DNA of 64,000 bases from Actinomyces sp. HPA0247 (lineage in GTDB: Bacteria > Actinomycetota > Actinomycetes > Actinomycetales > Actinomycetaceae), in the NCBI GenBank assembly GCA_000411415.1, contig KE150450.1, forward strand, positions 107,055 to 171,054, written 5' to 3'. The notes under the pieces are model-generated. The model searched no databases, had not been told where the DNA came from, and was given only the letters and a program-made list of their open reading frames with translations. Made by a program: the position numbers and the translations under genes. Positions 34,502 to 42,968 of this stretch are shown here, one piece after another (position 1 is the first letter of the stretch; each line of letters begins with the position of its first letter).

Positions 34502-35701
34502 CTACGCGAGCGCCGAACGCACCACCGCAGCCGCCGCGCGCGACGAAGCTAAGACCGACCGGTGCTCGCGCACCCACGCGCGCGCACCATCGCGTCCGAC
34601 CCACGAGGCGGCCCCCGATGCGAGGGCGACCATGGCCTCGGCAATCTCATCGACGTCGAGAGAACACGCCACACCGAGGGCGCTCTCCTCGACGTCTCGA
34701 GCCGCCTGCCCGGGCCCGGCGTAAATGACGGGAGTTCCCTGCGCGAGGGAGGCGAGGATCTTCGTGGGGTACGCGTAGTCGTATCCGCCCGGGCGCAGCG
34801 AGGCGAGCGTGGCGGTGGCTCGCGCCATCCACCGGTCAGCTTCGTCGGCACTGACGGCAGGAATCAGATCAACGCCGGCCACGCCCTTCGCACGCTCAGC
34901 GAGGCCGTCCCATCCACTCCCCTGTCCCACGAACACCAGGCGCGCATCCCCGAGCTGTGCTCGCGCACGCTCGAAGGCGTCGACGAAGACCTCGGGAGCC
35001 AGCCACTGGGCGACCGTTCCCGCGTAGACGAAGACGGGACCCGAGCAGGCGGGAAAGCCGTCGGGCACGCCGGTGGCCACAGCCTCGGGCACGCGAACAC
35101 CGTTGGGGACGACGGCGACGTCGCGGGCACCCAACTCACGGGCACGGAGCGCTACCCCGTCAGAGACGGCGATGACGCGGCGCGCACCGCGCAGCGCGAA
35201 GGACTCCAGGCCAGCGACCGTGCGCACGACCAAGCCGGGAACCCCCGCGAGCGCGGCCGCGTCCGAGACAATATCGGCGCAGTAGTACACGTAGGGAACG
35301 CGGCGGAGCGCGCATGCAAGGCGCACGGCGACGCCGGTCGTCGGCGGGGGCTCACAGACGACGACATCGGGGCGGGGGCCGCCGAGGAGCCGGGCGAGGA
35401 GGGGCAGGTCGAAGGACATGTAGGAGACGTATCCTCGCACCGCACCCGTGCGGTCGCGCAGGACGGGGGCACGGCGCACCTCGACGAGGCCGGGGCCCTC
35501 CCCTGCGTGAGCGCTAACGCCCTCGGGAGCCTGGGTTTCCTCGGTTTCTCGGGCGTCGCGGGCGACGGAGGACGCCAGGCGTGAGGTGAGGACACGGACC
35601 GTATCGCCGCCCACGGCGAGCGCGCGGGCGAGGGCCCCGAGGCGCAGCGCGGCGGCTGTGGGCTCGGGTGTAAAGGTGCGGGTCGCCAGAGTGACTAGCA
35701 T
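34502..35701 (-). CDS. Family 4-type glycosyltransferase
   Basis: 399 residues, GT-B fold. The N-terminus MLVTLATRTFTPEPTAAALR and the donor half have VFVYAGTVAQWLAPEVFVDA, RLVFVGQGSGWDGLA and GTPVIYAGPGQAARD, the last being the region after the nucleotide-sugar Glu. It is close to WbuB/Fuc4NAc-transferase-like enzymes in plan. Its start overlaps the end of the dehydrogenase gene by 7 nt, so the two are translationally coupled. An upstream frame to 35890 is a shadow of the dehydrogenase. Sugar donor not predictable. The C-terminus is Ala/Arg-rich. Confidence 0.8.
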   Translation of the reverse strand: MLVTLATRTFTPEPTAAALRLGALARALAVGGDTVRVLTSRLASSVARDARETEETQAPEGVSAHAGEGPGLVEVRRAPVLRDRTGAVRGYVSYMSFDLPLLARLLGGPRPDVVVCEPPPTTGVAVRLACALRRVPYVYYCADIVSDAAALAGVPGLVVRTVAGLESFALRGARRVIAVSDGVALRARELGARDVAVVPNGVRVPEAVATGVPDGFPACSGPVFVYAGTVAQWLAPEVFVDAFERARAQLGDARLVFVGQGSGWDGLAERAKGVAGVDLIPAVSADEADRWMARATATLASLRPGGYDYAYPTKILASLAQGTPVIYAGPGQAARDVEESALGVACSLDVDEIAEAMVALASGAASWVGRDGARAWVREHRSVLASSRAAAAVVRSALA

Positions 35702-36999
35702 GCGGGAGCGCTTCCCCCGCCGATCGTGATGCGCGGCGTGCCCGCCCAGGCTTCGGGCGAGGTGATCGCGCGGCCGTCGACGAGGAGGCGCACGCCGGGC
35801 AGGTCCGCGGGCATCAGGTTCCGGTAGCCGGCATGGTCGGCCTGGACGATGGCGACATCCACCGGTTCTCCGAGGTGGTAGGCGTCCCACCCGAAGTCGG
35901 CGAGCTCCTCATCGCTGTAGAGGGGGTCGTGGACGCGCACCCGCGCCCCGGCCTCGCGCAGGGCATCGACGACACCAAAGACGCCGGAGAACGCGGTTTC
36001 CTTCACCCCGCCGCGGTAGGCGGCACCCAGGACCGCGACGCGCAGGCCCGCAAGGGATCCCAGCAGGGCGGCGGCGCGCGCGACCGCATAGGCGGGCATC
36101 GCGGCGTTGGCGGCGCGGGCTGCGGATACGACGGTCGCCTCCGGGTCGCCGGCCAGGTACAGGCGCGGGTAGACGGGGATGCAGTGGCCGCCGACCGCGA
36201 TGCCGGGCCGGTGGATGTGGGAGTAGGGCTGGGAATTGCAGGCCTCAATGACACGCGCGACGTCGATGCCAACAGCGTCCGCGTAGCGTGCGAACTGGTT
36301 GGCCAGGCCGATATTGACGTCCCGGTAGGTGGTTTCGGCGAGCTTAGCCATCTCGGCGGCCTCGGCACTGCCCATGGGCCACACGCCGTTGGGGCGCGGC
36401 AGGTCGTCGCGCTCGTCGAAGGAGAGGACGACCTCGTAAAAGCGAACGCCGCGTGCCTCGCCGGATTCGCTCAGGCCCCCCACGAGCTTCGGGTAGCGCG
36501 CCAGGTCGGCGAATACGCGGCCGGTGAGGACGCGCTCGGGCGAGAATACGACATCGAAGTCGCGGCCCTCAACCAGGCCGGAGACCTCCTCGATGAGGGG
36601 CTTATAGCGTCCGCGCGTCGTCCCCACAGGCAGGGTCGTCTCGTAGGAAACGAGAGTACCGGGGGTCAGGTGCTCGGCCATGGAGTGGGTCGCGGCATCC
36701 ATGATGGTGAAGTCGGGTCGACTCTCGTCATCGACGACGAGGGGCACGACCATGACGACCGCGTCGGCTCCGGGGATCGCCTCGGCGTACTCGGTCGTAG
36801 CCCGCAGGGCGCCGGAGGAAGCGAGCGAGGGCAGATACTCGGCGAGGTGCGCCTCGCCCGGGAAGGGTTCTTCTCCCCCGTTGATCAGGTCAACCACTCG
36901 GGGGTTCACGTCCACGCCGACGACGGTGTGCCCGCCGCGCGCGTAGTGCACCGCCAGCGGCAAACCGATCTTGCCCATGCCGACGACCGCGATGCGCAT
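35695..36999 (-). CDS. UDP-N-acetyl-hexosamine/mannosamine 6-dehydrogenase (WbpA/WecC-like)
   Basis: 434 residues. Rossmann start MRIAVVGMGKIGLPLAVHYA, TLPVGTTRGRYKP, DVVFSPERVLTG, AEMAKLAETTYRDVNIGLAN and the catalytic Cys in GIAVGGHCIPVYPRLYL. The GGHCIPVYP form is typical of the UDP-GlcNAc/UDP-ManNAc dehydrogenases (WbpA, WbpO, WecC) rather than UDP-glucose dehydrogenase. With the oxidoreductase, aminotransferase and acetyltransferase at 40.9-43.6 kb it suggests a 2,3-diacetamido-uronic acid pathway. AAAGGGG lies 4 nt before the ATG at 36999. Two copies of the repeated 12-mer lie in or next to this gene (35485 in the neighbour, 35946 near-match here). Confidence 0.85.
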   Translation of the reverse strand: MRIAVVGMGKIGLPLAVHYARGGHTVVGVDVNPRVVDLINGGEEPFPGEAHLAEYLPSLASSGALRATTEYAEAIPGADAVVMVVPLVVDDESRPDFTIMDAATHSMAEHLTPGTLVSYETTLPVGTTRGRYKPLIEEVSGLVEGRDFDVVFSPERVLTGRVFADLARYPKLVGGLSESGEARGVRFYEVVLSFDERDDLPRPNGVWPMGSAEAAEMAKLAETTYRDVNIGLANQFARYADAVGIDVARVIEACNSQPYSHIHRPGIAVGGHCIPVYPRLYLAGDPEATVVSAARAANAAMPAYAVARAAALLGSLAGLRVAVLGAAYRGGVKETAFSGVFGVVDALREAGARVRVHDPLYSDEELADFGWDAYHLGEPVDVAIVQADHAGYRNLMPADLPGVRLLVDGRAITSPEAWAGTPRITIGGGSAPAC

Positions 37000-37071
37000 G
37001 GGGTCCCCTTTCCGTCTCCGGCCTCGTTGTTCCCCTCCAGTGTAGTGCCCCGCCCCACCTACAATGGGGGC

Positions 37072-38190
37072 GTGGATCGCGCGCTCAACCTCCTGCTCTA
37101 CCCGTCGAACCTGGCCTCGCCCGGCCGGCTGGTGAAGATCGCGCGTTCGCTGTCCCCGTTGTTCTCGGGCACGCACGTCGTCGGCATCGATCAGGGCGGT
37201 CTGCCTACGGACGAGGCCATGGCCCCCACCGTGCACCTCACCCGGATCCGGGGCGCGTCCCTGGGTGCGCACCTGGGCGGGGTGAGGGTCGTCGTGGCGT
37301 GGGGGGCGCGCGTATACCGGCGGTTCGCGAGGCAACGCGTCGCGGCCGTCTCCGCGCAGAACCTGTTCCTGCTGCCGCTCGCGCACGCGTTGGCGCGGCG
37401 AACGGGCGCGGTGTTTGCCTACAACGCGCACGAGTTGGAGACGGAGACGGTGGGGTCGGCGGGGCTGCGCCAGCGCCTCCAGCGCGTGATTGAGCGCCGC
37501 TACATCCGCCGCGCGGACGTGGTGTCCGTGGTCAACGAGTCGATCGCCCAGTGGTACCGCGAGGCCTACCCGGGCGTGGATCCGGTGGTCGTGACGAACG
37601 CTCCGACGGGCTCGGATGGGGTCATCGACCTGCGCGGGCAGCTGGGAATCCCGCAGGACGCGCTCCTGTACCTCCATTCGGGCTACCTGGCGCCTGGGCG
37701 TAACATTCCCTTGATTCTGCGGGCGTTTGAGCAGGTGAAGAGCGCGCACGTGGTCTTCGTCGGCGCGGGTGCCCTGTTGCCCGAGGTCGAGCGGGCCGCA
37801 GCGGAACACGCGAACATCCACCGTCTGCCTCCCGTGGAGCCGGATCAGGTCTTGGCGATGACGCGCGGGGCTGACGTGGCGTTGTGCCTCATCGAGTCCG
37901 GGTGCCTGTCGCACCGCATGTCCACGCCCAACAAGATGATGGAGGCCTTCGCGGCCGGGGTGCCCGCGCTGTGTTCTCCCCTGGCCGAGGCCCGCCGTTA
38001 CCTGGGCGATCAGGCCGACACGTGGGTGCTGGAGGACCCGGAGCGCGACCTCATTGGGGCCCTGGAATCCATCACGCGAGAGGACATCGAGGCTTTTTCA
38101 GCCCCGGAAATCCCGACGTGGGAGGAGGGCGCGGCGCGCTTGCGGCAGGCCTACGAGCAAGCCCTCGCCGCGCGAGCGACACATCAATAG
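37072..38190 (+). CDS. Glycosyltransferase, GT-B fold
   Basis: 372 residues from a GTG with GGGGGC just upstream. The frame is open for another 1.2 kb upstream, but that part reads antisense through the dehydrogenase gene. Recognisable parts: LNLLLYPSNLASPGRLVKIA, AQNLFLLPLAHALARRTG, AYNAHELETE, RADVVSVVNESIAQWY, LLYLHSGYLAPGRNIPLILR, ADVALCLIESGCLSHRMSTP and NKMMEAFAAGVPALCSPLAE. The last two form the donor-binding end of GT4-type enzymes. Divergent from the dehydrogenase, 72 bp apart. Donor and acceptor unknown. Confidence 0.8.
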   Translation: MDRALNLLLYPSNLASPGRLVKIARSLSPLFSGTHVVGIDQGGLPTDEAMAPTVHLTRIRGASLGAHLGGVRVVVAWGARVYRRFARQRVAAVSAQNLFLLPLAHALARRTGAVFAYNAHELETETVGSAGLRQRLQRVIERRYIRRADVVSVVNESIAQWYREAYPGVDPVVVTNAPTGSDGVIDLRGQLGIPQDALLYLHSGYLAPGRNIPLILRAFEQVKSAHVVFVGAGALLPEVERAAAEHANIHRLPPVEPDQVLAMTRGADVALCLIESGCLSHRMSTPNKMMEAFAAGVPALCSPLAEARRYLGDQADTWVLEDPERDLIGALESITREDIEAFSAPEIPTWEEGAARLRQAYEQALAARATHQ

Positions 38191-38203
38191 TTCCCCCAAA
38201 ATC

Positions 38204-38310
38204 TCGCATGCAATTTGGGTTCACTAACTTTTCTTAGCATTCCTAAAAATGGCGGAATATCAAGGTTTTTGACCTTACACAGAAATGGACCACATGGGAA
38301 TTGCATGCGA
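38204..38310. repeat. 107-bp AT-rich element with inverted ends TCGCATGCAATT (copy 2)
   Basis: TCGCATGCAATT at 38204 and AATTGCATGCGA at 38299. The pairing extends outward as CCCCCAAAA/TTTTGGGGG with a small bulge. The interior has the short hairpin AAGGT-TTTTG-ACCTT and shares with copy 1 the right-end sequence GACC-N2-ATGGGAATTGCATGCGA. It lies between convergent genes (stop at 38190, stop at 38396) and may act as their bidirectional terminator. Confidence 0.8.
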
Positions 38311-38395
38311 CTTTTGGGGGAGAGGCGTGTCAGGAGGCGACGAGATCACCTGTTTCACAATCGCTCGTTTCACAAAGGTTTCACGCGGTCGCGCA

Positions 38396-39676
38396 CTACG
38401 CCGTCGGGCGCGCACCATCCCCGCGGTCGTAAGCGCGCGCCGTCAGGACAGCCATCACGAGCATCCCCACCAACAACACGGCCATCAGGGCCCCCAGCAC
38501 GGCGACCGTTGTCTCGACGCGGTAGGGGCTGCACGCGAGCCAGATCAGCGGCGCCGCGCAGTACGCGCACGCGAAGGCCAGCATACGCCGCTGGTGGTAG
38601 GTCGCGACGAACACGTTTGACAGCGGCGAGGTCGCCACCGTCAAGGCCAGCCACGGAGCCAGGGAGCGCGCGAAGTATCCGGCTGCCTCCCAGCGAGCCC
38701 CGAACACGAGGGGAAAGAGCGCCGGGCTGGCCCACGCGAGCAGCGCGAAGACGGGGATCGAGCAAGCCAGGGCGATGCCACCGATACGCACTACCACGCG
38801 GGTCATCTGCCCAGCGGGCGTATCCGACAGGCGCGGCAAGTACACCTGCGACAAGGCCCCCGCGATGAGTGCGACCGGGGCCTGCAGGGCCAGCCACGCC
38901 ATGTTGAATTGGCCGAGCGAGGCCACGGAATAGGTAGCAATCAGCAGAGGGATCGCGCTCGTGCGCACCGCATCGACGACAACGTTGGGCACGCCGACGA
39001 GCGCCATCTTCCGGTAGCGCGAGGCCACCTCGCGCAGGGTCGGATCCGTAGCCCCGCGCACGCGGGCGTCGCGGGCGCGCCACGACAGGTAGGCGACGGC
39101 GAGGCCCTGGCCAGCGATCGTCGCACCGATGGCGGCCCCCAGGCCACCACCAGCCAGGAAACCGCACAGCAGCTGCAGGGCTGCGATCCCCAGAGAGCGC
39201 ACGACCGACGAGCTCGCAATCGCCTGAAAACGGCGGTGGCGAGTCAGCCAGTAGGAGCACACCTGCCCCTGCGCCAGGAACAGGACGGACACGCCAACGG
39301 CAAGCATCCAGCCCGAGAGCGCACTTCCGTAGCGCCCGCTCACCCACGGCCATGCGGCGGCCGCACAGAGGGTGGCCAGCGCGGAGGTAAGCAGCACGCA
39401 GCGCGAGGCGAGGCGGGCCAGGGACCGGGCCGAGGCCTCGTCGCCGGGAGCAGGCAGGACGATGCTGAGGTCGAAGCGGGCGCCCGCGACGGCCGCGCCG
39501 AGCGTGGCAGCGGAGGTAAAGATTCCTAGGTAGCCCAGGTCCGTGTCCGTATAGAGGCGGGCGATGCCGATCTGGGCGACGAAGGCGATGACCTGGGCGA
39601 GGAGAGTGCCGCCGAGGAGGGTGAGCACCTGCGCGAGGACGCCCGAGCGGGCGGGGCGGGCAGGTGCGTTCGTCAT
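38396..39676 (-). CDS. Polysaccharide flippase (Wzx/oligosaccharide translocase family)
   Basis: 426 residues with about 12 transmembrane helices, beginning VLAQVLTLLGGTLLAQVIAF and DTDLGYLGIFTSAATLGAAV and ending VAVLGALMAVLLVGMLVMAV. The loop GARFDLSIVLP after helix 2 is typical of the polysaccharide biosynthesis (PST) family. It would move a lipid-linked repeat unit across the membrane. It is the only flippase in the polysaccharide region; no Wzy-type polymerase is recognised nearby. Flanked on both sides by glycosyltransferases on the opposite strand. Confidence 0.85.
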   Translation of the reverse strand: MTNAPARPARSGVLAQVLTLLGGTLLAQVIAFVAQIGIARLYTDTDLGYLGIFTSAATLGAAVAGARFDLSIVLPAPGDEASARSLARLASRCVLLTSALATLCAAAAWPWVSGRYGSALSGWMLAVGVSVLFLAQGQVCSYWLTRHRRFQAIASSSVVRSLGIAALQLLCGFLAGGGLGAAIGATIAGQGLAVAYLSWRARDARVRGATDPTLREVASRYRKMALVGVPNVVVDAVRTSAIPLLIATYSVASLGQFNMAWLALQAPVALIAGALSQVYLPRLSDTPAGQMTRVVVRIGGIALACSIPVFALLAWASPALFPLVFGARWEAAGYFARSLAPWLALTVATSPLSNVFVATYHQRRMLAFACAYCAAPLIWLACSPYRVETTVAVLGALMAVLLVGMLVMAVLTARAYDRGDGARPTA

Positions 39677-39766
39677 GAACTCATTTAATCACCTGGGGCG
39701 TGCGGCTTGCCCCTAGGATGGTGGCATGCCCGCTCCCCGCTCCGCGCCCACACTCGGGTGGAACTC

Positions 39767-40873
39767 GTGAGGGTCGCCCTGACGAAGGGAACCCTGCTGG
39801 TTCCCCCGACCTACTTCGCACTCTCGCACGCCCTGGCGATACCCCAGCTCGATTGGCGGGTTTTCGCGCTCGCGGCACGCATCGCCGATCCGACCGTCAC
39901 GATTCCCATTGACGAGGCCGCACCGCGCGCACTCGGTGGCCCTCTCCCGCTTCGCGTGGCCGCGCAGGCACGAGGCCTGGGACGGATGCGCCGCGCAATC
40001 AGCGCGTGGGATCCGGACGTTATTCACCAGCACCAGGCAACATGGTCGCTGCCTGCCGTGGCGGCGGCGCGGGAGACGGGCGTGCCCCTGGTGGTGACGC
40101 TGCACGGCGGGGACGCCTACCCGAGGCTCGGGCGCGGCGCGGGTGCCGCGTGGAACGCGCGCAATCGGCGGGCGGCCTTCGAGGGTGCGTCGCGACTACT
40201 CGCCGTCTCGAGCTACCTGGCGGATGTCGCACTGGGAGCGGGGGCCGATCCGCAGCGGCTGAGCGTGCACTATCAGGGCGTGGACACCGACTTCTGGGCA
40301 CCGTTCACCCCTAAGTCCACGGATTTACGCGAGAAGCCCATCGTCCTGTTCGTGGGCGCTCTGAGCCACTTGAAAGGTGTGGATGATCTGGCCCGGGCGT
40401 CCGCCGACCTCGTGGGGCGCCGCCCGCATCGCCTCGTCCTCGTCGGCGAGGGACCGCTGGCCCCCGCACTGCGCGCGCACGCGCCCACCCACGTGACGTT
40501 CACGGGCAGGCTGGATCGCGAGGGCGTGCGCGGCTGGATGCGCCGCGCCCACGTCCTCGTCTTGCCCACGAAACCGACGCAGGGACGGCAGGAGGCCGCG
40601 GGCCTCGTCCTGCTTGAGGCGCAGGCGTGCGGCGTTCCCATCATCGCGTATTCCACGGGCGGCACGCCGGAGATGGTCGCGCCCGGTGCCTCGCTGCTCA
40701 CGGCCGGACGCTCGCCGGATGCCCTCGTCCGTTCGATCGACGAGGCCTTGGCCTGGTCGGAGGATGAACGCGCGGATCGGGCGGCGGCGTGCCGGGCGTG
40801 GGTGACGCGCGAGCGATCACTGCGTGGTGCAACCCGCCAGCTCCGTGCGATCTACGACGACCTCACACGGTAG
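39767..40873 (+). CDS. Family 4 glycosyltransferase
   Basis: 368 residues from a GTG (GGTGG 6 nt upstream); an ATG at 39707 would add 20 residues unlike the family. Motifs: PDVIHQHQATWSLPAVAAAR, VPLVVTLHGGDAYPRLGRGA, LLAVSSYLADVALGAGADPQ, IVLFVGALSHLKGVDDLARA and EAAGLVLLEAQACGVPIIAY (EX7E). The last is the GT4 donor site. It is probably a retaining cytoplasmic enzyme acting on lipid-linked intermediates. Divergent from the flippase by 90 bp and convergent with the oxidoreductase (10 bp between stops). Confidence 0.88.
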   Translation: MRVALTKGTLLVPPTYFALSHALAIPQLDWRVFALAARIADPTVTIPIDEAAPRALGGPLPLRVAAQARGLGRMRRAISAWDPDVIHQHQATWSLPAVAAARETGVPLVVTLHGGDAYPRLGRGAGAAWNARNRRAAFEGASRLLAVSSYLADVALGAGADPQRLSVHYQGVDTDFWAPFTPKSTDLREKPIVLFVGALSHLKGVDDLARASADLVGRRPHRLVLVGEGPLAPALRAHAPTHVTFTGRLDREGVRGWMRRAHVLVLPTKPTQGRQEAAGLVLLEAQACGVPIIAYSTGGTPEMVAPGASLLTAGRSPDALVRSIDEALAWSEDERADRAAACRAWVTRERSLRGATRQLRAIYDDLTR

Positions 40874-40882
40874 CGCCGCATC

Positions 40883-41866
40883 TTAAAGCTCGACGGACCG
40901 TCCGGTGTCAGCCGATGTCAGAATGGCCTCGACGACGCGCAGGTTCTCCAGGGCCTCGTCCATCGTGACGTGCTCGGCGCCCACGCCGAGGATCGCGTCG
41001 CGGAAGCGCTCGTGTTCGAGGGCGAGGGGTTCGCGCTTGGTAAGCGCGTAGCGTACGACCTGTCCCTCGCTGACCCCGCGGAAGGCGGCGATAGCGTCCC
41101 ACTGCAGGGGCGCGTGGCCGTTCTCGTAGAAGGTCAGGTCCCCCATCGCGGTGTCTGCGACGAGCGCGCCGCGCTCCCCCGTCACGATCGTCGTGCGGTC
41201 CTTGTAGGGGGTGAGCCAGTTGACGAGGTGGTTGACGAGGATGCCGCCACGAAGCACGCCCGAGGCGACCATCATGTCCTCGTGGGGGCGCCCCGAGCGC
41301 GCGGACGTGCGCGCGTAGATGCTCTCGTACGGGGCGCCGGCAACCCACGCGGCCAGGTCTACGTCGTGCGTGGCCAGGTCTTTCACGACGCCGACGTCAC
41401 TAATGCGCGCGGGGAAGGGCGACTGGCGACGCGTCGCGATCTGCTCGATCTCGCCAAGCTGGCCCTCCGCGATGCGCCGCCGCATGTCGATGAGCGCGGG
41501 ATTGCAGCGCTCGACGTAGCCGACGGCGCCGACGAGGCCCGCGGCCGCGAAGGCATCGCGGATGCGCCGACCCGCCTCGACGCTCGTGGCGAGGGGCTTT
41601 TCGACGAGGGTGTGTACCCCGGCCTCGGCGAGCGCGAGGGCTGCGGCCTCGTGGTGGGCGGTGGGAGCGGCGACGATCGCGGCGTCAATACCGGCCTCGA
41701 TCAGCTCCTCGACGCCGCCCAGGACGGGCAGGTCACCGGCGACGCCGAAGCGGTCGCCGCCCGGGTCAGCGAGCGCAATGAGGTCCACGCCGGCGGTCGC
41801 GCGCGCGTTGCGCACGTGGTGCCGGCCCATCGAGCCGATACCGAGGATTCCCAGGCGAATAGTCAT
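40883..41866 (-). CDS. Gfo/Idh/MocA-family oxidoreductase (WbpB-like)
   Basis: 327 residues. Rossmann start IRLGILGIGSMGRHHVRNAR, the sugar-site EKPLATS motif in VHTLVEKPLATSVEAGRRIR, and KDLATHDVDLAAW with the conserved His/Asp pair. In the WbpB/WlbA pathway such an enzyme oxidises the 3-position of a UDP-2-acetamido-uronate before transamination. That assignment rests on the neighbouring aminotransferase and acetyltransferase. It follows the aminotransferase by 1 nt, in one operon. One near-match of the 12-mer lies inside (41617). Confidence 0.85.
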   Translation of the reverse strand: MTIRLGILGIGSMGRHHVRNARATAGVDLIALADPGGDRFGVAGDLPVLGGVEELIEAGIDAAIVAAPTAHHEAAALALAEAGVHTLVEKPLATSVEAGRRIRDAFAAAGLVGAVGYVERCNPALIDMRRRIAEGQLGEIEQIATRRQSPFPARISDVGVVKDLATHDVDLAAWVAGAPYESIYARTSARSGRPHEDMMVASGVLRGGILVNHLVNWLTPYKDRTTIVTGERGALVADTAMGDLTFYENGHAPLQWDAIAAFRGVSEGQVVRYALTKREPLALEHERFRDAILGVGAEHVTMDEALENLRVVEAILTSADTGRSVEL

Positions 41867-41867
41867 G

Positions 41868-42968
41868 TCAGGCCCCCGCTTCCGCGAGCGCGTTGACGCC
41901 CTGTGCGATGCGTTCCAGCTCGCCGGGAGTCAGCGAGGGGTAAATCGGCAGGGAGAGGACCTGGGCGGCGGCCTCACGGGTGGCGGGCAGCTCCGCGTCG
42001 GGGGCGAAACGGGCCAAGGAGGGCAGCTCGTGGTTCGGGATCGGGTAGTAGACGCCCGAGCCGATGCCGTATTCGTCGCGCAGAGCATCGGCGAAGCCGT
42101 CGCGATCCTCGGGCACGCGAATCGTGTACTGGTGGTAGACGTGCACGGCGCCGGGAGCGACGTGAGGGACGGTGACGCCGCGCAGGTGCGCGTTCAGGAA
42201 CGCGGCATTCTCGCGGCGCTTGGCTGTCCAGGCCCCGACTTTGGTGAGCTGAACGCGCCCGATCGCCGCATGGATGTCGGTCATGCGGTTATTGAGGCCC
42301 ACAATTTCGTTGGCGTAGCGCGTCTCCATGCCCTGGTTGCGCGCGAGGCGTACGCCTCGGATGATGCCGGGGTCGGCGGAGGTGACCATGCCGCCCTCGC
42401 CGCTGGTCATGTTCTTCGTCGGGTAGAAGGAAAAGGCAGCGAAGCTGCCGAAGGAGCCGACCGCCGTCCCGTGCAGGGTCGCGCCGTGGGCCTGGGCGGC
42501 GTCCTCGAAAATCATGAGTCCGTGCTCAGTGGCAATCGCCTGGAGCGCGTCCATGGGCGCGGGGTGGCCGTAAAGATGGACGGGCATGATGGCGCGCGTG
42601 CGCGGGGTGATCGAGGCTTCGACGGCGGCCGGGGAGAGCGTGAAGGTGAGCGGGTCAATGTCGGCGAAGACGGGGGTCGCGCCCGTGATGGCCACCGAGT
42701 TCGCTGTGGCCGCGAAGGTGAAGGAGGGGACGATGACCTCGTCGCCCGGCCCGATCCCCGCGGCGAGCAGGCCCAGGTGCAGGGCGGAGGTCCCCGAGTT
42801 GACCGCGACGGCTCGGGTTCCGGGCACGAGGGCGGCCACAAACTCGTCCTCGAAGGCTGCCACCTGCGGGCCCTGGGCGATCATGCCGGTGCGCATGACG
42901 GCCGCGACCGCGTCGATCTCCTCCTCGCCGATCAGCGGGCGAGCGGGCGGGATGAACGGTTGCGTCAT
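41868..42968 (-). CDS. DegT/DnrJ/EryC1/StrS sugar aminotransferase (WbpE-like)
   Basis: 366 residues. IPPARPLIGEEEIDAVAAVM is the family N-terminus. AVNSGTSALHLGLLAAGIGP and GDEVIVPSFTFAATANSVAI bind PLP, MIFEDAAQAHGATL carries the PLP-stacking region, and SFYPTKNMTSGEGGMV holds the Schiff-base Lys. QYTIRV and YPIPNHELP follow. It is expected to add an amino group at C3 of a UDP-3-keto-uronic acid. Its start overlaps the stop of the acetyltransferase gene (ATGA). Confidence 0.9.
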   Translation of the reverse strand: MTQPFIPPARPLIGEEEIDAVAAVMRTGMIAQGPQVAAFEDEFVAALVPGTRAVAVNSGTSALHLGLLAAGIGPGDEVIVPSFTFAATANSVAITGATPVFADIDPLTFTLSPAAVEASITPRTRAIMPVHLYGHPAPMDALQAIATEHGLMIFEDAAQAHGATLHGTAVGSFGSFAAFSFYPTKNMTSGEGGMVTSADPGIIRGVRLARNQGMETRYANEIVGLNNRMTDIHAAIGRVQLTKVGAWTAKRRENAAFLNAHLRGVTVPHVAPGAVHVYHQYTIRVPEDRDGFADALRDEYGIGSGVYYPIPNHELPSLARFAPDAELPATREAAAQVLSLPIYPSLTPGELERIAQGVNALAEAGA

